Origin: Bacteroidales bacterium
GTDB lineage: Bacteria; Bacteroidota; Bacteroidia; Bacteroidales; UBA932
Reading direction: 5' to 3'
DNA: 10,775 nucleotides
Assembly (NCBI GenBank): GCA_017471085.1
Contig: JAFUWW010000099.1
Location: 1 to 10,775 of the forward strand
Below the pieces are notes generated by a model. The model was not told the DNA's origin and made no database searches. It saw nothing but the letters and a program-made list of their open reading frames with translations. Numbering within the stretch: the stretch's first letter is position 1; the number at the start of each line of letters is the position of its first letter. Below are positions 6,491 through 10,775 of this stretch, piece after piece. Both the position numbers and the translations under genes were made by a program.

Positions 6491-8413
6491 ATGAACGAAA
6501 GACCCACCATCATCGACTTTGTCGAAAAGTATACCCGGCAGTTCGCCGACCACACCTATCTCCGTGAAAAGGTCAACGGGACCTGGAAGGAGATCACCCA
6601 GGAACAGACCCGCCTGGAGGCCTACCGCATCGGCGCCGGCCTCATGTCGCTCGGCCTCAGGAAAGGGGACAAAATCGCCCTCCTGTCGGAAAGCCGCGCC
6701 ATGTGGATCCTGTCCGAACTGGGCGCCATGTACGCCGGTGCCACCGACGTTCCCCTCTCCGTGAACCTGGGCGAAGGCAAGGATCTTGTCTTCCGCATCA
6801 ACCATTCGGAATCCAAATGGATCCTGGTGTCCGGCAACCACCTGCCCAAGATCCGCGCCATCCTCCCGGAATGCCCGGACGTGGAAAAGGTCATCGTCTT
6901 TGACGATACCGCCTTCGACTACGACAAACTGGAGGCCAAGGAAATCCGCATGTCGGAAATCCAGAAGATGGGCGACGAATTCCTCAAGGCCCACCGGGCA
7001 GAATTCGAGGCCCGCTTCCACAGCATCGGCCCGGACGATTACGCCAACATCTCCTACACTTCCGGCACCACGGCCGATCCCAAGGGAATCCTCCTCACCC
7101 ACCGCAACTACACGGCCAACGTAGCCCAGGGCAACTCCGTCATCTCCATCAACGAGGGAGAGGTGATGCTCATCATCCTGCCCCTGGACCACTGCTTCGC
7201 CCACGTGGCCGGCATGTACACCATGATGTACTACGGCGGTTCCATCGCTTTCGTGCCCATCGGCAAGAACGCCCTGGCCACCCTGCGCAACGTGCCTACC
7301 GCCATTTCGGAGGTCCGTCCGCACGTGATGCTTTCCGTTCCCGCCCTCGCCCGCAACTTCAAGAAGAACATCGAGAGCGGCATCAAGAAGAAGGGTCCCA
7401 AGGTGGAGAAACTCTTCAACTTCGCCCTCAACAATGCCATCAAATACAACAAGGAATACTACAACCGGGGCACCGGCGGCACCTTCTGGAGAAAACCCCT
7501 CGTCTCCCTGTTCGACAAGATCCTGTTCAAGCAGGTACGGGAAAACTTCGGCGGCCGCATGCGTTTCTTCGTAGGCGGCGGTGCCCTGCTGGACATCGAG
7601 CTGCAGCGCTTCTTCTGCGCAGTGGGCATGCCCATGTTCCAGGGCTACGGCCTCACGGAAGCCACACCTATCATCTGCGCCAACTCGGAAGGCCACGCCC
7701 GGTTCGGGTCCTCCGGCCGTATCGTGAAGCCCATGGACTGCGTCATCCTGGACGCAGAGGGCAAGGAAGTTCCGCACGGCACCCGCGGAGAGATCGTCAT
7801 CCGCGGCGAGAACGTGATGGCCGGCTACTGGAAGAACCCCAAGGCCACGGCCGACACGGTGGTGGACGGCTGGCTCCACACCGGCGACATGGGCTACATC
7901 TGCCCGGAAGACCCGGACTTCCTGTATGTGGTAGGCCGGTTCAAGAGCCTCCTCATCTCCTCCGACGGCGAGAAATACTCACCGGAAGGCTTTGAAGACA
8001 ACTTCACCGAAACTTCCAAATGGGTGAACGCCTGCGTGCTGCACAACAACCAGAAGCCGTACTGCGTGGCGCTGGTAGTGCCGGACAAGGCTGCCCTGAC
8101 GGAAGCCATCCAGAAACGCGGCCTGGACCCTGCCTCCGAAGAAGGCCGCCGGGCCATGCTGGACCTCATCCAGGCCGATGTAGACACCTACAAGAAGGGC
8201 GGCGTGCATGAAGGCATGTTCCCGGAGCGCTGGCTTCCTTCCGCCATCGGCATCTGCGACGAGGAATTCACCATCGCCAACAAGATGATGAACTCCACCA
8301 TGAAGATTGTCCGCGGCAAGGTGGAAGAACACTATGCCGCCCTGCTGGACTACCTGTATTCGGCGGAAGGCAAGGACATCCACAATGCCCGCAACCTGGA
8401 AGCCCTGAAATAA
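6491..8413 (+). CDS. long-chain acyl-CoA synthetase (AMP-forming)
   Basis: Adenylate-forming enzyme that activates a fatty acid as acyl-AMP and then transfers it to coenzyme A, for lipid synthesis or remodelling. The 640 residues show the family motifs in order: A3 P-loop TSGTTADPKG (190-199), A5 QGYGLTEATP (384-393), A7 with HTGD (463-466) giving the ribose-binding Asp466, A8 hinge GRFKS (482-486), and the A10 lysine in NSTMK (Lys605) needed for adenylation. Its size and the long KKK-rich insert before FVGGGA resemble the FadD15-like long-chain group rather than acetyl-CoA synthetase; the preferred chain length cannot be read. No signal peptide or transmembrane segment is seen, so membrane contact would be peripheral. 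The start ATG lies 8 bases after the second kinase stop, with no separate promoter, and a strong terminator follows 4 bases after the stop. Confidence 0.93.
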   Translation: MNERPTIIDFVEKYTRQFADHTYLREKVNGTWKEITQEQTRLEAYRIGAGLMSLGLRKGDKIALLSESRAMWILSELGAMYAGATDVPLSVNLGEGKDLVFRINHSESKWILVSGNHLPKIRAILPECPDVEKVIVFDDTAFDYDKLEAKEIRMSEIQKMGDEFLKAHRAEFEARFHSIGPDDYANISYTSGTTADPKGILLTHRNYTANVAQGNSVISINEGEVMLIILPLDHCFAHVAGMYTMMYYGGSIAFVPIGKNALATLRNVPTAISEVRPHVMLSVPALARNFKKNIESGIKKKGPKVEKLFNFALNNAIKYNKEYYNRGTGGTFWRKPLVSLFDKILFKQVRENFGGRMRFFVGGGALLDIELQRFFCAVGMPMFQGYGLTEATPIICANSEGHARFGSSGRIVKPMDCVILDAEGKEVPHGTRGEIVIRGENVMAGYWKNPKATADTVVDGWLHTGDMGYICPEDPDFLYVVGRFKSLLISSDGEKYSPEGFEDNFTETSKWVNACVLHNNQKPYCVALVVPDKAALTEAIQKRGLDPASEEGRRAMLDLIQADVDTYKKGGVHEGMFPERWLPSAIGICDEEFTIANKMMNSTMKIVRGKVEEHYAALLDYLYSAEGKDIHNARNLEALK

Positions 8414-8417
8414 ACAG

Positions 8418-8452
8418 AAAGGCCCGTCTCCTGTGCGGAGACGGGCCTTTTT
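8418..8452. terminator. intrinsic terminator shared by convergent genes
   Basis: A perfect 14-bp stem AAAGGCCCGTCTCC / GGAGACGGGCCTTT (8418-8431 and 8437-8450) with a TGTGC loop, followed by a plus-strand T-run (8448-8452). It fills the 41-base gap between the acyl-CoA synthetase and the minus-strand unknown gene. On the minus strand the hairpin is followed by a looser T-rich stretch, so it probably also ends that transcript, less strongly. Confidence 0.9.
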
Positions 8453-8454
8453 CT

Positions 8455-8970
8455 TCAACCGTTCCGGCCGAAACGCCAGGCGCGCATGTACTCGAAGCCG
8501 GCCCGGATTTCTTCTTCCGTATCCCGGTCGTCGAGGGTGAACCAGCAGTAATGGGACTCCAGGTCGCTGTCCCGGTACATGTACTGGAGCGTCCGGTCCT
8601 CTTTCATCAGGCGCATGCAGCGGGCATGCATCGCCAGGAAACGGTATAACAACGGCAGCACCGGGAAATCACCCCGGGTCCCCTGCAGCCAAAGATTGTC
8701 CGAGCAATAGGCGCAGACCATGGCGGCTTTGGAGTAGCACTGCCAGGCCTGCTTCCGGTAATCGACACTGACAAAGAACCTGGCGAATTCTTCCCAGGCC
8801 CGGCTCAGGGCGATCAGGAAGCCCACTTCGTTCTCTTCCTGCCCCCACCGGGCTTCCAGGTCGTCGACCTTTTTCTGATACGGAGCGGAGAGTTCACTGA
8901 CCAGGGAAGGGACCATCCGGAGGTTTCCGTTGTCGGTCCAGGCTACGAGGGAATAAGCTTTGTTTTCCAT
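8455..8970 (-). CDS. hypothetical protein, 171 residues, unrecognised
   Basis: I do not recognise this family. It is an intact frame from ATG 8970 to TGA 8457-8455, with codon use like its neighbours and the shared terminator at its 3' end, so it is likely real. The protein is cytoplasmic by appearance (no signal peptide or membrane helix), rich in Trp (seven) and Cys (five: 78, 86, 89, 118, 142), and mainly helical by eye. Residues 51-90 alternate aromatic and alanine positions in a way that recalls a TPR-like helical pair (YRKQAWQCYSKAA, 71-83), but this is weak. Cys86-x2-Cys89 is not followed by a second pair, so a zinc site is unsupported. The C-terminal third is charged, with DDRDTEEE (147-154). 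It stands alone, divergent from uvrA, behind a possible structured leader of about 130 bases. Confidence 0.75.
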   Translation of the reverse strand: MENKAYSLVAWTDNGNLRMVPSLVSELSAPYQKKVDDLEARWGQEENEVGFLIALSRAWEEFARFFVSVDYRKQAWQCYSKAAMVCAYCSDNLWLQGTRGDFPVLPLLYRFLAMHARCMRLMKEDRTLQYMYRDSDLESHYCWFTLDDRDTEEEIRAGFEYMRAWRFGRNG

Positions 8971-9078
8971 TTTTACACAACAGTTTTCAAAGAACTTTGC
9001 CGGCTCCCCGGAGGTCCCGTCAGGGCACGATACGCTCTGTCAAAGGACGGCCTTCGGCCGGAGTTGTGTAAAAAAGGA
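8966..9078 (-). promoter_or_regulatory. candidate structured leader with terminal inverted repeat
   Basis: TTTTTACACAAC (8970-8981) and GTTGTGTAAAAA (9063-9074) are perfect 12-base inverted repeats; with one mismatch the match extends outward through TCC/GGA (8966, 9078), 15 of 16 positions. The 81 bases enclosed hold a CGGCC-GAA-GGCCG hairpin next to the distal arm and a GTCCCGTCAGGGC-type small hairpin. Read on the minus strand, the proximal arm ends on the A of the unknown gene's ATG, so pairing would hide its initiation region. I do not match it to a riboswitch family I know. A small RNA on either strand, for example a 6S-like RNA, is an alternative. Confidence 0.4.
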
Positions 9079-9105
9079 TATGGCGCAGATTAAATCATAA
9101 CACTG

Positions 9106-9113
9106 CAAAGATA
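9106..9113 (-). promoter_or_regulatory. -7 box candidate for the unknown gene
   Basis: The minus strand reads TATCTTTG at 9113-9106, an exact -7 consensus match facing the unknown gene, which would give a leader of about 130 bases. No TTTG is found at the expected upstream distance. It is one arm of a 9-bp inverted repeat whose other arm is the uvrA -7 box. Confidence 0.4.
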
Positions 9114-9126
9114 CTACTTTTTTCCG

Positions 9127-9134
9127 TATCTTTG
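9127..9134 (+). promoter_or_regulatory. -7 box of uvrA
   Basis: TATCTTTG, an exact TAnnTTTG match, ends 6 bases before the uvrA ATG, so the transcript should be leaderless or nearly so. The -33 position holds no clear TTTG, which may mean a need for an activator or simply a weak promoter. Confidence 0.6.
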
Positions 9135-9140
9135 TAATCT

Positions 9141-10775
9141 ATGGTTAAGAAAGAGTATATACAAGTGCGCGGTGCGCGGGCCAATAATCTGCAAGACATC
9201 AATGCAGATATCCCGCGGGGAGAATTTGTTGTGGTTACCGGCCTGAGCGGCAGCGGCAAGAGTTCGCTGGCGTTCGACACCATCTATGCGGAAGGCCAGC
9301 GGCGGTACATGGACACCCTGTCCACTTACGCCAAACACTTCATGGGCATCCTGGAAAAACCGGAAGTGGAAGAGATCAAAGGCCTCAGCCCCATCATTGC
9401 CATCGAGCAGAAGACTACCGGCAACAACCCCCGATCCACAGTGGGCACCATCACGGAAATCTACGACTTCCTCCGTCTTCTGTACGCCAAAGGCTCCCGG
9501 GCTTTCTCGCCGGAAACCGGCAAGGAGATGGTCCGCTACACGGACGAGCAGATCGTAGACCTCATCATGACCCGTTACAGCGGACGAAAATGCTATCTGC
9601 TTGCCCCGCTGGTTCGCGGCCGAAAGGGCCACTACAGGGAACTCTTCGACCAGATGCGCAAGCGCGGCTATACGGAGGTGCGCATTGACGGAGAAATATT
9701 TGAGCTGCAGGATGTCACGGCGCTGGACCGGTACAAGCCCCACTTCATCGAACTGGTGGTAGACCGCCTCCTGCCCGAAGCCGGCGACGACAGGCGCATC
9801 CGGGATTCCGTAGCCCGGGCGCTCAACATCGGCAAAGGGTCGGTGGCCATTCTGGACATCCAGACGCAGGTGCTCTCGCACTTCTCCAAGCATCTGGTAG
9901 ACCCGGACAGCGGCCTTTCCCTCCAGGAACCGCAGCCGCACAGCTTCTCCTTCAACTCGCCCCAGGGGTACTGTCCGCACTGCAAGGGCCTGGGCACCAT
10001 CCTGGACGTGAACATGGACACCATCATCCCGGACAGGAGCAAGTCGGTGGCCGACGGAGCCATCGTCCCGCTGGGAAAAGTCCGTGAAAACCGCAAGTTC
10101 GACATCATCCGCTCCATCGCCCGTAAATACAATTTCAGCCTGTACGACCCCATCGCCGCCCTCCCGGACGATGCAGTGAGCCTCCTGGTATTCGGCTCGG
10201 AAGACCTTTTCCGCGTGGGTGAAGGCAACCTGTCGGAAATGGCCACCTGGGGCGGTGTGCTCGACAACATCGAAGACACCGTCACCTGTCCCGTCTGCAG
10301 GGGGACGCGCCTGAACCAGGAAGCCCTGTGTTTCCGGGTCGACGGAAAAACCATCCCCGAAGTGGCCGCCATGGAAATGTCGGAACTCCGCACCTGGCTG
10401 GACAAGATTCCGGAAGGATTCAACAAAAGGGAGCAGAATGTGGCCCGGGACATCCTGAAAGAACTCCGCGAAAGGGTGCAGTTCATGCTGGACGTCGGCC
10501 TCGACTACCTGTCGCTGGACCGTCCCACGGCATCCCTCTCCGGCGGCGAGAGCCAGCGAATCCGCCTGGCCACCCAGATCGGCTCCAAACTGGTGAACGT
10601 GCTCTATATCCTGGACGAGCCTTCCATCGGCCTGCACCAGAAAGACAACCGGAAGCTCATCGCCTCGCTCAAGACGCTCCGGGACGAGGGCAACTCCGTG
10701 ATGGTGGTGGAGCACGATGCAGAGACCATGCTGAGTGCCGACTGGCTGGTGGACGTCGGTCCCGGCGCCGGCGAG
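9141..10775 (+). CDS. uvrA: excinuclease ABC subunit UvrA, N-terminal part (3' end outside window)
   Basis: Damage-sensing ATPase of nucleotide excision repair, which loads UvrB on lesions. The window holds 545 codons of an expected 930 or so. In order: Walker A GLSGSGKS (34-41); the conserved NPRSTVGT stretch near residue 95; the insertion LLAPLVRGRKGHYRE that starts the UvrB-binding domain, present here and absent from UvrA2 proteins; a zinc module around residues 247-281; CPVC with RGTRL (383-390); ABC signature LSGGE (466-470); and Walker B DEPSIGLH (492-499). The first zinc module has only its second pair, CPHC (278-281); where E. coli has CPIC, this protein has HLVDPDSG without cysteine. 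The start is fixed by the RGAR motif at residues 10-13 and by the promoter box 6 bases upstream. It is divergent from the unknown gene. Confidence 0.96.
   Translation, partial: MVKKEYIQVRGARANNLQDINADIPRGEFVVVTGLSGSGKSSLAFDTIYAEGQRRYMDTLSTYAKHFMGILEKPEVEEIKGLSPIIAIEQKTTGNNPRSTVGTITEIYDFLRLLYAKGSRAFSPETGKEMVRYTDEQIVDLIMTRYSGRKCYLLAPLVRGRKGHYRELFDQMRKRGYTEVRIDGEIFELQDVTALDRYKPHFIELVVDRLLPEAGDDRRIRDSVARALNIGKGSVAILDIQTQVLSHFSKHLVDPDSGLSLQEPQPHSFSFNSPQGYCPHCKGLGTILDVNMDTIIPDRSKSVADGAIVPLGKVRENRKFDIIRSIARKYNFSLYDPIAALPDDAVSLLVFGSEDLFRVGEGNLSEMATWGGVLDNIEDTVTCPVCRGTRLNQEALCFRVDGKTIPEVAAMEMSELRTWLDKIPEGFNKREQNVARDILKELRERVQFMLDVGLDYLSLDRPTASLSGGESQRIRLATQIGSKLVNVLYILDEPSIGLHQKDNRKLIASLKTLRDEGNSVMVVEHDAETMLSADWLVDVGPGAGE

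Noticed and set aside
6353..7879. 508-codon open frame antisense to the acyl-CoA synthetase
   Set aside because: It overlaps a gene with all adenylation motifs; its protein is a low-complexity Val/Gly/His/Asp mix with no domain, as expected from the mirror of GC-rich codon bias.
8966..9078. The inverted repeat as a MITE or insertion sequence end pair
   Set aside because: No target duplication outside the arms, no second copy in the window, and the sequence between contains no transposase remnant.
9080..9100. Six-codon plus-strand frame (MAQIKS) before uvrA as a leader peptide
   Set aside because: Lies upstream of the expected uvrA transcript start and has no attenuator structure after it.
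9114..10715. 533-codon open frame antisense to uvrA
   Set aside because: Shadow of a certain gene; composition typical of an antisense frame, and it would run over the uvrA promoter.

Overview
This window reads as chromosomal DNA of a GC-rich member of the Bacteroidota, most likely Bacteroidales. Three things suggest it: the ParC, UvrA, RecJ and deoxynucleoside kinase proteins look like those of that phylum; no start codon has a convincing Shine-Dalgarno sequence; and several genes are preceded by the Bacteroidota-type -7 promoter box TAnnTTTG, in two cases 6-7 bases before the ATG. Genus cannot be settled from here. I see no mobile element, tRNA, rRNA or CRISPR array, and no gene-free stretch above 300 bases (the longest is about 170 bases, 8971-9140).

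Layout. (1) 1-2601, plus strand: the 3' part of parC (topoisomerase IV subunit A; its N-terminal catalytic part lies before the window), then aroK (shikimate kinase) 12 bases later. (2) 2598-5094, minus strand: a glyoxalase-II-like metallo-beta-lactamase-fold hydrolase followed by recJ. recJ has its own promoter and converges on aroK with a 4-base overlap of stop codons. (3) 5157-8413, plus strand: two tandem paralogous deoxynucleoside kinases, then an AMP-forming long-chain acyl-CoA synthetase 8 bases after the second kinase, closed by a strong hairpin terminator at 8418-8452. (4) 8455-8970, minus strand: an unrecognised 171-residue protein that converges on the same terminator. (5) 9141 to the end, plus strand: the first 545 codons of uvrA.

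Most genes are housekeeping: chromosome decatenation (ParC), repair (RecJ, UvrA), aromatic amino acid synthesis (AroK), deoxynucleoside salvage (the kinases) and fatty acid activation. Apart from the possible dNK2-acyl-CoA synthetase operon and a likely kinase heterodimer, I see no single pathway linking them.

The least ordinary parts are: the kinase duplication, whose copies are 65% identical without gaps but share a nearly codon-identical 3' patch; the 170-base region between the unknown gene and uvrA, where a 9-bp inverted repeat contains two outward-facing -7 boxes and a second, long inverted repeat would pair across the start codon of the unknown gene; the incomplete first zinc module of UvrA; and an acidic ParC tail ending in a clamp-motif-like peptide. 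I found no convincing new multi-gene system; the structured leader candidate at 8966-9078 is the best lead.
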